Below are positions 36,329-45,483 of a stretch of DNA of 64,000 nucleotides, in pieces (position 1 is the first letter of the stretch; every line of letters starts with the position of its first letter). The notes under the pieces were generated by a model. That model saw nothing but the letters and a program-made list of their open reading frames with translations. It had not been told where the DNA came from and did not search any database. The position numbers and the translations under genes were made by a program. The stretch covers positions 62,001 through 126,000 of the forward strand of contig CAVQWE010000006.1 of NCBI GenBank assembly GCA_963717385.1, written 5' to 3'. Origin of the DNA: Sva-07 sp963717385 (GTDB lineage Bacteria > Actinomycetota > Acidimicrobiia > Acidimicrobiales > Ilumatobacteraceae).

Positions 36329-37541
36329 TCAGCTGCGGGGCACCTCCGCCCACGGCCGGTCGCGGTCGACGCGGATGTCTCCCGGGCAGGCCGAGCACAC
36401 GCTCGCCGAGGATGTTCTTCATCACCTCGGTGGTGCCGCCCTCGATCGAGTTCGCGCGGCTGCGCAGGAAGGCCTTCTGCAACGTGTCGGAACCCATGGC
36501 GGTCTCCGGCCGGATCATCTCGTAGCTGCCGTACAGCAGTCCATCGGCGCCCATCAGGTTGATGACCTCGTCGTAGATGTCCTTGTTGAGATCGGCCGAC
36601 GCCATCTTGCCGATCGAACCTTCGGGCCCGGGGTCGCCCATCTTGCGGTTCTGGTTCGCCCGGATGTTGGTGAGGCGCAACACCTCGGCACGCGCCCAGA
36701 GCTTCATCACCTGGTCGCGTGCGGCGGCGCCCTTCGACGCACTTGGCAGCTCCTTCCAGGTCTGCACCAACGCCGAGATCGTCCCGGATCCCCGCTGTGG
36801 GATGGTGCCGCCGATCGACACCCGCTCGTTCATCAGGGTGGTGAGCGACACGCGCCAGCCGTCGCCGGCACCGCCGAGCATCTCGGCGGTGGGAATTCGG
36901 GTGTCGGAGAAGAACACCTCGTTGAACTCGGCCTCGCCGGTCATCTGGCGCAATGGACGGATCTCGACCGTCGGGTCCTCCATGTCGACGACGAACGCGG
37001 TGAGCCCGGCGTGCTTGACGGCATTCGGGTCGGTTCTGACGACCAGCAGACCCCACTTCGACAGATGGGCCAGCGTCGTCCAGACCTTCTGGCCGTTGAC
37101 GATCCATTCTTCGCCGTCTTGAATTCCGGTGGACGACAGGCCGGCGAAGTCCGAACCCGAGCCGGGCTCGGAGAACAGCTGACACCAGATCTCCTCGCCG
37201 GTGAACAGCGGGCGGAGATAGCGCTGCTTCTGCTCGTCGCTCCCCCACGCCACCACCGTCGGCCCGGTCATTCCGTGGCCGATCGGGTTGCGGTACATCG
37301 GGTTCGGCGCCCCTGCGGCAAACACCCGCTCATTGACCAGCTTCTGCAGCTTCGGATTCAGGCCGAGGCCGCCGTGACCCTCTGGGAAGTGCACCCAGGC
37401 CAGGCCCCGGTCGAACTGCTGGCCGAGGAACTCCTTCGGCTCGGTGGTCGCCGGCGGGAATGCCGCCACGAGTTCGTCGACAAGGTCGCTGACGCGCTGT
37501 TCGTCGGCGGTCAGTTCGGTGCTGCTGTCGGTCATCGTCAT
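36329..37541 (-). CDS. acyl-CoA dehydrogenase family protein (frameshifted at 3' end)
   Basis: About 403 residues. N-terminal helical, middle barrel and C-terminal helical domains are recognisable: PIGHGMTGPTVVAWGSDEQKQRYL, QLFSEPGSGSDFAGLSSTG (FAD/substrate loop), WIVNGQKVWTTLAHLSKWGLLVVRTD, and SIEGGTTEVMKNILGERVLGLPG. It would oxidise an acyl-CoA, passing electrons to ETF. The extreme C-terminus is shifted: with one base fewer in CCC at 36381-36383 the sequence reads DIRVDRDRPWAEVPRS and stops at 36329, as in homologues, rather than the basic tail in the observed frame. TACGGT ends 8 nt upstream of the ATG. Confidence 0.92.
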
Positions 37542-37549
37542 GGACGATC

Positions 37550-37555
37550 ACCGTA
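37550..37555 (-). promoter_or_regulatory. -10-like TACGGT of acyl-CoA dehydrogenase gene
   Basis: TACGGT on the minus strand ends 8 nt before the ATG at 37541. Confidence 0.5.
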
Positions 37556-37637
37556 CTTTCGGGCATCGATCCAGTTCCTGTCGAGCCCGCAGTCCGGCAT
37601 CGGCAGACGACGCCATCGCTGGTCTGACCCTGATGCG

Positions 37638-38314
37638 TCAGTTGAAGACGGCGCCGGCAGCGGTGATCTCGTCGGCTTCGAGCTCGGCGAGCTCGGGCAC
37701 GGCGCTGCGGAGATCCATCACGATTGCCAAGCGCACCGCATCGGATCGGCCGGAGAAGACGCTCTTGAGATTGTTCAGCATCCGGATCACGATGTCGCGA
37801 TTCGATGTCGGTTCGAGGTATCGCTCGCTCCACGGCACCTGACCGCTCGTCACGCTCTCGAAGACCATGCGGGCACCGGCTCGATCGAGTCGACGTCCAC
37901 CATCGAAGGGGTCGAAGAACACATCGGCATCGTCGCGCAAGGCGCACCAGGAAATGCGCCGGCATCCCGACTCCGACCAGTTCCACACCCACTCGTCGCG
38001 CCACTTCGATCATCAGCACCGAGAGACTGATCGGGATTCCGGTTCGGCGTTCGATCACCCGGTCGAGGCACGAGTTGCGCCAGTCGTAGTAGGCGCTGCG
38101 GTTGCCGACGAAGTGTTCGCTGGCGAACAGATGATGCGCAACCGCGTCGGCCGAGTCGTCCGCGCACCCGGCTGCAAACGAATCGAGCGCCGCCGTCCAC
38201 ACCTCGGCATCGAGGCCCGGCTGGATCGCCTGCGAGATCAACAACGATGCTTCGTCGAGCGGTACGACTGCCCAGCCGGGCTTGCATGATCTCGGTGAAG
38301 CGGGCTCGCGGCAC
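37638..38314 (-). CDS. SirB1-family (transglutaminase-like) protein (two frame breaks)
   Basis: About 225 residues. Family segments are spread over three frames. The start region VPRARFTEIMQARLG is in one frame. VPLDEASLLISQAIQPGLDA, NRSAYYDWRNSCLDRVIERRTGIPISLSVLMIEVARRVGVELVGVGMPAHFLVR is in the second. ALRDDADVFFDPFDGGRRLDRAGARMVFE... to the stop at 37638 is in the third. Extra bases near 38275 and 37945 are inferred. SirB1 proteins have a protease-like transglutaminase fold of unclear activity. GTG 38314 is taken as the start because TACCGT lies 7 nt upstream in the right register. Confidence 0.78.
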
Positions 38315-38321
38315 CGAGCGA

Positions 38322-38327
38322 ACGGTA
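38322..38327 (-). promoter_or_regulatory. -10-like TACCGT of SirB1 gene
   Basis: TACCGT on the minus strand ends 7 nt before the GTG at 38314. Confidence 0.5.
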
Positions 38328-38359
38328 CCGCCACCATGCGCCGAGCCGTGCGGGTCGAC

Positions 38360-38365
38360 TACGTT
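38360..38365 (+). promoter_or_regulatory. -10-like TACGTT of acyl-CoA synthetase gene
   Basis: TACGTT ends 7 nt before the ATG at 38373. Confidence 0.5.
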
Positions 38366-38372
38366 GCCCGCC

Positions 38373-39926
38373 ATGTTCCCAGGCGCACATCTCGACACCC
38401 ACGGCGACAAGCCCGCTCTCATCATGGGGGGCTCCGGCTTCACCCAGACCTTCCGCGAGCTCGACGCGGCCGCCAACCGGCTCAGCCGCCTCCTGCGGTC
38501 GGCCGGACTCCAGCCAGGCGACCACATCGCCATCTGCATGGAGAACCACGATCGCTACCTGGAGATCGTGTGGGGCTGCCACTACGCCGGGCTCGTGTAC
38601 ACGTGCGCCTCGTCGCGGCTGACCAGCCACGAGCTCGAGTACATCATCAACGACTGCGGCGCTCGGGCGTACATCACGTCGAAGTACAAGGCCGATCAGG
38701 CCACCGAGGTCGTCGCCACCACCCCGAACGTCGAGTTGCGACTGATGCTCGACGGCACGGTCGACGGCTACGAGAGCTACGAGAACGCCGTCGCCGAGCA
38801 GTCGCCCGAACCGCTCGACGAACTGCGCGTGGCCGGCCTCGACATGCTCTACTCGTCCGGCACGACTGGCATGCCCAAGGGCATCACCCGGGCCTTCCCG
38901 AACGAACCGCTCGAAGCATCGCCGAGTGCGGTGCAGGGCCTGCTGCAGCTGCTGTTCGGGATGGACGACACCAAGCGCTACCTCTCGCCCGCGCCCTTCT
39001 ACCACGCTGCTCCGCTGCGCTTCTGTCTCGCCGTGCACGCCATCGGCGCAACCATCGTGGCGATGGAGCACTTCGACGCCGAGGAATACCTCTCGCTCGT
39101 CGATCAGTACGACATCACCCACAGCCAGGTGGTGCCGACGATGTTCGTGCGCATGCTCAAGCTGCCCGAGGAGACCCGCAACAAGTACGACGTCTCGTCG
39201 CTCGAGACGGTGATCCACGCCGCTGCGCCGTGCCCGGCGCCGGTGAAGAAGCAGATGATCGAGTGGTTCGGTCCGGTGATCCACGAGTACTACGCCGGCA
39301 GCGAGGGCAACGGTTTCGTGTACTGCAACAGCGAGAGCTGGCTCGCCCACGAGGGCACGGTCGGCCAGCCGATCGTCGGCGTGCTGCACATCGTCGGCGA
39401 AGACGGCGAAGAGGTTCCACAAGGCGAGTCGGGCACGGTCTACTTCGAGAGCGAAGGCGAGTTCGAGTACCACAACGATCCGGAGAAGACCGCTGCCTCC
39501 CGGCACGCGAAGGGCTGGACCACACTCGGCGACGTCGGTTACGTCGACGCCGACGGGTTCTTGTACCTCACCGACCGCAAGGCGTACATGATCATCTCCG
39601 GCGGCGTGAACATCTATCCGCAGGAGGCCGAGAACGTGCTGGTCACCCACCCGAAGGTGATCGACGTCGCCGTGTTCGGCGTGCCCAACGACGACTTCGG
39701 CGAAGAGGTGAAGGCCGTCGTGCATCCCGTGGAGATGCCCGCCGACGACGCCGCTGCTGCTGCGCTGGCGTCGGAACTGATCCAGTTCTGCCGCACCGAG
39801 CTCGCCGACGTGAAGTGCCCACGCTCGATCGACTTCCGCGAAGAACTTCCCCGGCACCCCACCGGCAAGCTCTACAAGCGTCTCCTCAAGGACGAGTACT
39901 GGAAAGAAGCCGGCCGCTCGATCTGA
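38373..39926 (+). CDS. AMP-dependent acyl-CoA synthetase (FadD-like)
   Basis: 517 residues. Adenylation motifs are in order: YSSGTTGMPKGITR (A3, phosphate loop), HEYYAGSEGNG (A5), TLGDVGYVDADGFLYLTDRKAYMIISGGVNIYPQEAE (A7-A8) and HPTGKLYKRLL with the catalytic lysine (A10). It activates a carboxylic acid, probably a fatty or aromatic acid, to its CoA thioester for the neighbouring acyl-CoA dehydrogenase and hydratase type of reaction. Substrate not determined. It is intact and divergent from the SirB1 gene, with the two -10 boxes about 33 bp apart. Confidence 0.93.
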   Translation: MFPGAHLDTHGDKPALIMGGSGFTQTFRELDAAANRLSRLLRSAGLQPGDHIAICMENHDRYLEIVWGCHYAGLVYTCASSRLTSHELEYIINDCGARAYITSKYKADQATEVVATTPNVELRLMLDGTVDGYESYENAVAEQSPEPLDELRVAGLDMLYSSGTTGMPKGITRAFPNEPLEASPSAVQGLLQLLFGMDDTKRYLSPAPFYHAAPLRFCLAVHAIGATIVAMEHFDAEEYLSLVDQYDITHSQVVPTMFVRMLKLPEETRNKYDVSSLETVIHAAAPCPAPVKKQMIEWFGPVIHEYYAGSEGNGFVYCNSESWLAHEGTVGQPIVGVLHIVGEDGEEVPQGESGTVYFESEGEFEYHNDPEKTAASRHAKGWTTLGDVGYVDADGFLYLTDRKAYMIISGGVNIYPQEAENVLVTHPKVIDVAVFGVPNDDFGEEVKAVVHPVEMPADDAAAAALASELIQFCRTELADVKCPRSIDFREELPRHPTGKLYKRLLKDEYWKEAGRSI

Positions 39927-40021
39927 GTGCGAACAGCGCTGCCGCGCTGACGAACGAGGTGCATCGTTGCAGAGCGACCATGCGCTGGTCCGGGCACACC
40001 AGCTCGCTTGCTCGACTTCGC

Positions 40022-40027
40022 TACGGT
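40022..40027 (+). promoter_or_regulatory. -10-like TACGGT of GDPD gene
   Basis: TACGGT ends 7 nt before the GTG at 40035. Confidence 0.5.
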
Positions 40028-40034
40028 CGGCACC

Positions 40035-40808
40035 GTGACCGCGACGCACCCATATCTCGACTGGCCGGGTCCCATCCCGTTCGCCCACCGTGGCGGCACG
40101 AGCGAGGCGCCGGAGAACACGATGCCGGCGTTCGAGCACGCCGTGTCGCTCGGGTACCGCTATCTCGAAACCGACGTGCACCTCAGCGCCGATGGTGTGC
40201 TGATGGCCTTCCACGACCCCGACCTGTCACGCACCTGCGGTGTCGATGGCACGATCGCAGAGATGACCGCTGCAGAACTGGCTGACGTGAGCGTCGATGG
40301 TCGGGCCTCGATTCCGACGATGAGCGAGCTGTTCGAACGGTTCCCCGACGCCCGCTTCAACATCGACTGCAAGTCCGACGCGGCAGCCGGTCCACTCGCG
40401 GCACTGGTCCGGCGCCACGAGGCGATCGACCGCGTGTGCCTCGGAGCGTTCAGTCACGCCCGCCTCGCGAAACTGCGAACCCTGCTCGGACCGGAGCTGC
40501 TGTCGTGTGCGAGCCCGCAGGAAGTGGCATCGCTGCGTGTGGCGGGGCGCATCACCGGTCACGCCCACCGGGTCGCCCAGGTGCCGGTGCGGTACGACAT
40601 CGGTCGCGGCCACGTCACCGTTGTCACCGAACGGTTCGTGCGCAACGCCCGTCGTCGCGGTCTGCCGGTGCACGTCTGGACGATCGACGACTCAGACGAG
40701 ATGCATCGCCTGCTCGACCTCGGCGTCGACGGCATCATGACCGACCACCCCCAGGTTCTGCGCGACGTCCTCGTCGAACGAGGCGACTGGCACGACGCCC
40801 CCACCTGA
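40035..40808 (+). CDS. glycerophosphodiester phosphodiesterase
   Basis: 257 residues from GTG 40035. The GDPD signature is FAHRGGTSEAPENTMPAFEHAVSLGYRYLETDVHLSADGVLMAFHD, containing the catalytic His-Arg and metal-binding Glu-x-Asp. The C-terminus has VHVWTIDDSDEMHRLLDLGVDGIMTDHP. It hydrolyses deacylated phospholipids to glycerol-3-phosphate and an alcohol. There is no signal peptide, so the cytosolic type (UgpQ-like) is likely. GTG 40035 rather than the longer frame is chosen because of the TACGGT box. Confidence 0.93.
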   Translation: MTATHPYLDWPGPIPFAHRGGTSEAPENTMPAFEHAVSLGYRYLETDVHLSADGVLMAFHDPDLSRTCGVDGTIAEMTAAELADVSVDGRASIPTMSELFERFPDARFNIDCKSDAAAGPLAALVRRHEAIDRVCLGAFSHARLAKLRTLLGPELLSCASPQEVASLRVAGRITGHAHRVAQVPVRYDIGRGHVTVVTERFVRNARRRGLPVHVWTIDDSDEMHRLLDLGVDGIMTDHPQVLRDVLVERGDWHDAPT

Positions 40809-40828
40809 CGCCCGGGTGCACCGTCGCC

Positions 40829-40834
40829 TATCGT
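40829..40834 (+). promoter_or_regulatory. -10-like TATCGT of gamma-glutamyltransferase gene
   Basis: TATCGT ends 7 nt before the ATG at 40842. Confidence 0.5.
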
Positions 40835-40841
40835 CCGAGCC

Positions 40842-42452
40842 ATGTCGATCGCCAGCCCTCGGTCCACCGTCCGCGCACCCCACCATCTGGTGGCGAGCGC
40901 CGATCAGCTCGCAACGTCAGCCGGTGTCGCGATCTTCGCCCAGGGCGGCAATGCGGTCGATGCAGCAATTGCCACCAACGCGGCAATCGCCGTCACCGGA
41001 CCCCACCTGTGCGGCATCGGCGGCGACCTCCTCGCCCTGATCCACGTCGACGATCCCGCACGCCCTGACGCACCAGGCGAGACATTCGCGCTCAACTCCT
41101 CGGGGCGCGCCGGATCTGGCGCCGACGCAGCTGCGCTGCGTGCAGAGGGGCGTGCCGACATGCCGTTCAAGCTCGATGTCCGGTCGGTGACTGTTCCCGG
41201 CTGCATCGACGGCTGGATGGCACTGCACGAACGGTTCGGGTCGCTTCCACTCGACCAGATCCTGGCGCCGGCCCGCCGATTGGCCGCCGAAGGATTTCCG
41301 GCGAGCCCGTTGCTCGTCGGCTCGCTTCGTCGACTCGATGCTCAGAGCCGCGAGAACCTGGCCGAACTCGCCACCCAGGCCACCTCCACCGGCGCGGTGG
41401 TCCGCCGGCCCGGTGCTGCGCTCGTACTTGCGGCGCTGCCCGCCAGCGGACGAGATGGCTTCTACCTCGGAGCATTCGGCGACGGTCTGCTCGAGCTCGG
41501 CAACGGTCTCTTCCACCCCGACGACCTCGGCACCGTCCAGGCCGAGTGGGTGGAGCCGCTCACCGCCTCGGCGTTCGGTGTCGATCTCCACACGATCGGC
41601 CCGAACTCGCAGGGTTACCTCACGCTCGGCGGCGCACGCCTGGCCGAGCGGCTCGACCTCCCCGCCGACACCGACGACGAGCGATGGGCACATCTCCTGA
41701 TCGAGGCGGCCTCAGCGGCTGGCTTCGACCGCCCCAACGCCCTCCACGAGGCCGCCGATGGCAACGCCCTCCTCGCAACGATCGACCAACGACTCGACCT
41801 GGTCGGCCTGGAGACAGCGAGCATGCGTCCGGTTCCGGGGTCCGACGGAGACACCACGTACCTCTGCACCGCAGGGATCGACCGCGACGGTCGACGAATC
41901 GGCGTCTCGCTCATCCAATCGAACGCATCGGGTTTCGGGAGTCATCTGGTCGAACCGAACACCGGGATCAACCTGCACAATCGTGGGATCGGCTTCAACC
42001 TCGTGGCTGGCCATCCCGCAGAGTTCGGCCCGGGCCGGCGCCCCCCGCACACGCTGTCGCCAGCGCTCGCGACCCAGTCGGGCCGCCTGAGGTCGGTGTT
42101 CGGCACGATGGGCGGCGACGCCCAACCCCAAATCCTGTTGCAGATCGCGGCGCGCCTCTTCCACCACGGCCAATCGCCGACCGCAGCGATCGATGCGGCC
42201 CGTTGGATCCTGCACGGCCCCGACACGGGTTTCGACACGTGGACCGGAGCCGGCGGTCCGTTGGTGCACGTCGAAGGGCACGCACCCGCTGAGTGGGTCG
42301 GCGCACTCGCTGCACGTGGCCACCGAAGCGAGGCTCGCCCAGCCTGGGACTCGGGCTTCGGCCACGCCCACGCCATCGTGGTCGAGGACACCGGCATGTT
42401 CGCCGGCGCCGCCGATCCGCGAGCCGTCGTCGGTTCCGCGGCCGGCGCCTGA
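40842..42452 (+). CDS. gamma-glutamyltransferase family protein
   Basis: 536 residues. The N-terminal half has HHLVASADQLATSAGVAIFAQGGNAVDAAIATNAAIAVTGPHLCGIGGDLLALIH and PGCIDGWMALHERFG; the autoprocessing site is DTTYLCTAG, with the nucleophile threonine; then GFGSHLVEPNTGINLHNRG and GTMGGDAQPQILLQIAARLF. No N-terminal signal peptide is seen, so a cytosolic Ntn-hydrolase acting on gamma-glutamyl amides or a related acylated amine is more likely than periplasmic glutathione turnover. A bidirectional terminator follows. Confidence 0.9.
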   Translation: MSIASPRSTVRAPHHLVASADQLATSAGVAIFAQGGNAVDAAIATNAAIAVTGPHLCGIGGDLLALIHVDDPARPDAPGETFALNSSGRAGSGADAAALRAEGRADMPFKLDVRSVTVPGCIDGWMALHERFGSLPLDQILAPARRLAAEGFPASPLLVGSLRRLDAQSRENLAELATQATSTGAVVRRPGAALVLAALPASGRDGFYLGAFGDGLLELGNGLFHPDDLGTVQAEWVEPLTASAFGVDLHTIGPNSQGYLTLGGARLAERLDLPADTDDERWAHLLIEAASAAGFDRPNALHEAADGNALLATIDQRLDLVGLETASMRPVPGSDGDTTYLCTAGIDRDGRRIGVSLIQSNASGFGSHLVEPNTGINLHNRGIGFNLVAGHPAEFGPGRRPPHTLSPALATQSGRLRSVFGTMGGDAQPQILLQIAARLFHHGQSPTAAIDAARWILHGPDTGFDTWTGAGGPLVHVEGHAPAEWVGALAARGHRSEARPAWDSGFGHAHAIVVEDTGMFAGAADPRAVVGSAAGA

Positions 42453-42456
42453 GATG

Positions 42457-42481
42457 AACGGAAGGGTCGGACCCTTCCGTT
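42457..42481. terminator. bidirectional hairpin terminator
   Basis: AACGGAAGGG (42457-42466), loop TCGGA, CCCTTCCGTT (42472-42481), a perfect 10-bp stem. It lies between the convergent gamma-glutamyltransferase gene (stop 42452) and LLM oxidoreductase gene (stop 42486), so it can end both. Confidence 0.8.
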
Positions 42482-42485
42482 TCAG

Positions 42486-43662
42486 TCACAGCAGGGGCAG
42501 AACCTCTTCGACGAAGCGGGCCATCTGCTCGTCGGCCTTCTTGTACGGGTCGCCGAGCAGGTGCGGGAACAGTGTGAGGTACTCGAGGCCGAGCAGGTCG
42601 CGGTAGAACGAGATCTCTTCGGCGACCTTCTCCGGAGGGCCAACGAGGATCGTCTTGTTCTCGATCGACTCGTCGAGCGTCGGGATCAGACCTGGCTGCG
42701 CGGGCTTGCCGTCGGGGCCCATGTAGCCACGGCTCCACCCGTACGGTCCGAGGAACTTCCAGAATTCGTCGTGGCCGTTCTGGGCAGACGCCCTGGCCGC
42801 TTCCATCGTGTCCTCGATGCGGTACGACACGACCAGCATTCGCTTCTCGTGCGATGCCAGCTCGACGTCGTGGGCGGCGTGGTACTTCTCGCCATAGGTG
42901 TCCCAGAACCTCTTGATGAAGCTGTAGTGCTGGTTCCAGAACACCGCACCGTGATCGACCACGGGCACGTACTCGAGGGTGGGGGGCGAGGTGACCGCCT
43001 GCCAGATCTCGAACGGGTGAATCGGCTTGGGGATCAGCGTGAGTTCCTGCACGGTCTCGCCACGATCGGGAATGCCCGGAATCGGGATCTGGAAGTGCTT
43101 GCCCTGGAACGAGAAGCTCTCCTGGTTCAGCGCACGACGGATGATCTCCATGGATTCTTCGAAGATCTCGCGGTTGTGGATGTCGGCGGCGACCTGGTCG
43201 GGGTTGTCCATCGAGCCGATCGACACGCCCTTGTCGTTGAGGTGCAGCACCTCGCGCGGCACGGTGCCGCGGCCCGACCCCGAGCATGCCGCGCCCACCC
43301 GACAGGTTGTGCAGGGTGGCGAAGTCTTCGGCGAGACGCAGCGGGTTCCACTGAGGCACCACGTTGAACATGGCTCCGAAGCGCAGCTTGGTGGTCTGTG
43401 CAGCAATCCAGGTGGAGATCAGCAATCCGTTCGGGATGACCTCGTAGCCCTCGTACTGGAAGTGGTGTTCGGTGGTCCAGAACGAATCGAATCCGAGCCG
43501 CTCGGCCTCCTTGGCCGAGTTGACGTAGTCGAGCGTCGCCTTCCAGCACTCGTCGTTGGAGTAGCGGCGATCCATCGGCGCGGGCGCACCGGCACCTGCG
43601 TCGTCCATCTCCACGCCTCCGAAGAAGAAGGCTCCCAGTTTCAGATCAGGCCGTTCGGACAT
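42486..43662 (-). CDS. LLM-class flavin-dependent oxidoreductase (frameshifted)
   Basis: About 391 residues. TIM-barrel luciferase-like features: LGAFFFGGVEMDD, SAKEAERLGFDSFWTTEHHFQYEG, LRFGAMFNVVPQWNPLRLAEDFATLHNLSGGRGMLGVG, and the C-terminal FLGPYGWSRGYMGPDG. It would use FMNH2 and O2 (monooxygenase) or F420. The frame breaks at about 43272: after GMLGVG the correct continuation is RGTVPREVLHLND in the next frame; one extra base is inferred. It is divergent from the CodA-like gene by 18 bp, and the two flavodoxin-like reductases nearby could supply reduced flavin. See the findings. Confidence 0.88.
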
Positions 43663-43667
43663 GGCGA

Positions 43668-43673
43668 TAGTTT
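43668..43673 (+). promoter_or_regulatory. -10-like TAGTTT of CodA-like gene
   Basis: TAGTTT ends 7 nt before the ATG at 43681. Confidence 0.45.
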
Positions 43674-43680
43674 CGCGCAG

Positions 43681-44889
43681 ATGTCCAGCACCCTCCTACG
43701 GCAAGCGATGATTGTTCACGGTGCTGTGACACAGCCCCCGAGCGATGTCCTCATCGTCGACGGGGTGATCTCCCAGATCGCCGAGACGATCGCTGACGCT
43801 GGTGCCGACACCACCATCGACCTGACCGGCCATCTGCTCCTGCCGGCAGCTGTCGAACCGCATGCACATCTCGACAAGGCGTTTCTTGCCGAACGTGTCG
43901 AGAACCGCACCGGCGACCTCATGGGAGCCATCGACGCCATGATTTCCATGTCGGGTCGGATCACGTTCGACGACATCGTCGAGCGTGCCGAACGGGCAGC
44001 TCGCCTGATGGCGGCAAACGGATACGTGGCGGTGCGCACGCATGCCGACACGGCCGATCACTGCGGTCTGCGAAACGTCGAAGCCCTCGTCGAGGTTCGC
44101 CGTCGCGTGGCCGATGTGATCGACGTCGAGATCGTGGCCCTCACCGGCGCCAACGTCGTGGGGACGAGCGGGGCGACACACCGTGCGCTCCTACGCGACG
44201 CCCTCGCTGCTGGTGCCGACCTCGTGGGGGGATGCCCACACCTCGAGGACGACCATGCGATCGAGGCCGCAACCGACGTGTTCCTGAACATCGCCACCGA
44301 TGCCGGCGTGGGCGTCGACCTCCACACCGACGAGACGCTCGACCCTGACGTGATGGGGCTCGAGTACCTGGCACAGCAGGTGCTCGCCGGTTTCGCTCAC
44401 CGCGTCACCGCCAGCCACTGCGTGAGCCTCGGACAGCGCACCAGTGGCGAACAGCAGCGAATCGCCGAACTCGTCTCCGCTGCCGGCATCGGGGTGGTGA
44501 CACTCCCCCACACCAACCTCTGGCTCGGCGGCCGCGATCAGCAGCCTGTCCCTCGCGGCCTCACAGCGATCGACGCGCTGCGGGCTGCGGGCGTGACCGT
44601 GGCTGCTGGCGCCGACAACCTGCAGGACCCGTTCAACCCCATGGGGCGGGCATGCCCGTTCGAGACCGCCTCGCTGATGGTGCTCGTTGCCCACGACCTC
44701 CCTCCTCTGGCGTGGCAGTCGGTTTCCGTCGCCGCTCGGGCGTTGCTCGGACTCGATCCGGGACCCGTTGACGTTGGTGCGGCCGCGAACCTGCTCGCTG
44801 TGCCTGGCAACTCGCTGCGCGGTGCGATCGCCGACGGCCCAGCGGGACGGCGCGTCCTGCGTTCCGGACGTGAGGTCGTGCCGAACTGA
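43681..44889 (+). CDS. cytosine-deaminase-like metal-dependent amidohydrolase (CodA family)
   Basis: 402 residues. Metal-ligand motifs of the CodA branch are all present: EPHAHLDK, VRTHADTADHCG, VDLHTDETLD, ASHCVSLGQR and AAGADNLQDPFNPMG. The family hydrolyses C-N bonds in N-heterocycles, including cytosine, creatinine and isopropylammelide. It is most similar in pattern to bacterial cytosine deaminases and related triazine or creatinine deaminases; the substrate cannot be read from sequence. It is leaderless and sits in the putative heterocycle-catabolism locus. Confidence 0.9.
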   Translation: MSSTLLRQAMIVHGAVTQPPSDVLIVDGVISQIAETIADAGADTTIDLTGHLLLPAAVEPHAHLDKAFLAERVENRTGDLMGAIDAMISMSGRITFDDIVERAERAARLMAANGYVAVRTHADTADHCGLRNVEALVEVRRRVADVIDVEIVALTGANVVGTSGATHRALLRDALAAGADLVGGCPHLEDDHAIEAATDVFLNIATDAGVGVDLHTDETLDPDVMGLEYLAQQVLAGFAHRVTASHCVSLGQRTSGEQQRIAELVSAAGIGVVTLPHTNLWLGGRDQQPVPRGLTAIDALRAAGVTVAAGADNLQDPFNPMGRACPFETASLMVLVAHDLPPLAWQSVSVAARALLGLDPGPVDVGAAANLLAVPGNSLRGAIADGPAGRRVLRSGREVVPN

Positions 44890-44958
44890 CCGGACCCGTC
44901 ACGAGAGACGCCCGACCAGCAGGCGATGAGTTTCCGCGCTACCCGTCAGCGCGAAGAC

Positions 44959-45483
44959 TCATCGCTCGGCGGGATGCTCGAACGTCACCAGCCCCCCGAT
45001 CCGCTGCTCGACCCTGTCGAGGAACGCGAGGCGATCGGCCTCGGTCGATCGATCGAGTCCGTAGAGCGCGATGCGACGATGCGGTGGCCGTCGCACGCAC
45101 CGAGCCCGAACTGTCCGTTGCACCACTCGTCGTCCCGACTCGCCACCGATGTAGTTGGCGAGACGCGAACCTCCGAGTGTCGTCACGCTCACGAGGGCCT
45201 GCACGCCCGGCAGCCCAGTGGCCGACGCCTGGTCGAGCCAGGCGAGCAGAATCGCCGGCTGCGACGTCCACCACGTCGGATGCACCAACACCAACGAGGT
45301 CGCCGAGTGAAGCGTTGCGGCATCGACAACCGGAAGCGGCCGGAACGGGTCGTACTCGGATGCATACAGATCGATGAGCGATGCGTGGTGTCCCGCGGTC
45401 GCCAGACCCGTCATCACCCGTGCCAGCACTGCGGTGCCGAAGCTCTCGACACAGGGCTGCGCCGCGACCACGACGACGCTCAC
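44959..45483 (-). CDS. flavodoxin-like NAD(P)H-dependent oxidoreductase (second of pair)
   Basis: 174 residues from GTG 45483. A flavodoxin-2 fold protein: VVVAAQPCVESFGTAVLARV, LVHPTWWTSQPAILLAWLDQAS (the family's YPxWW-type loop, here HPTWW) and VTTLGGSRLANYIGGESGRRVVQRTVRA. Its C-terminal part aligns with the upstream paralogue (YGxxxSTxADRxAF). The start overlaps the upstream stop (GTGA). It could be a flavin or quinone reductase subunit. Convergent with the CodA-like gene. Confidence 0.8.
   Translation of the reverse strand: MSVVVVAAQPCVESFGTAVLARVMTGLATAGHHASLIDLYASEYDPFRPLPVVDAATLHSATSLVLVHPTWWTSQPAILLAWLDQASATGLPGVQALVSVTTLGGSRLANYIGGESGRRVVQRTVRARCVRRPPHRRIALYGLDRSTEADRLAFLDRVEQRIGGLVTFEHPAER

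Noticed and set aside
38238..40214. 658-residue open frame on the minus strand
   Set aside because: Antisense shadow of the intact acyl-CoA synthetase gene; no recognisable domain.
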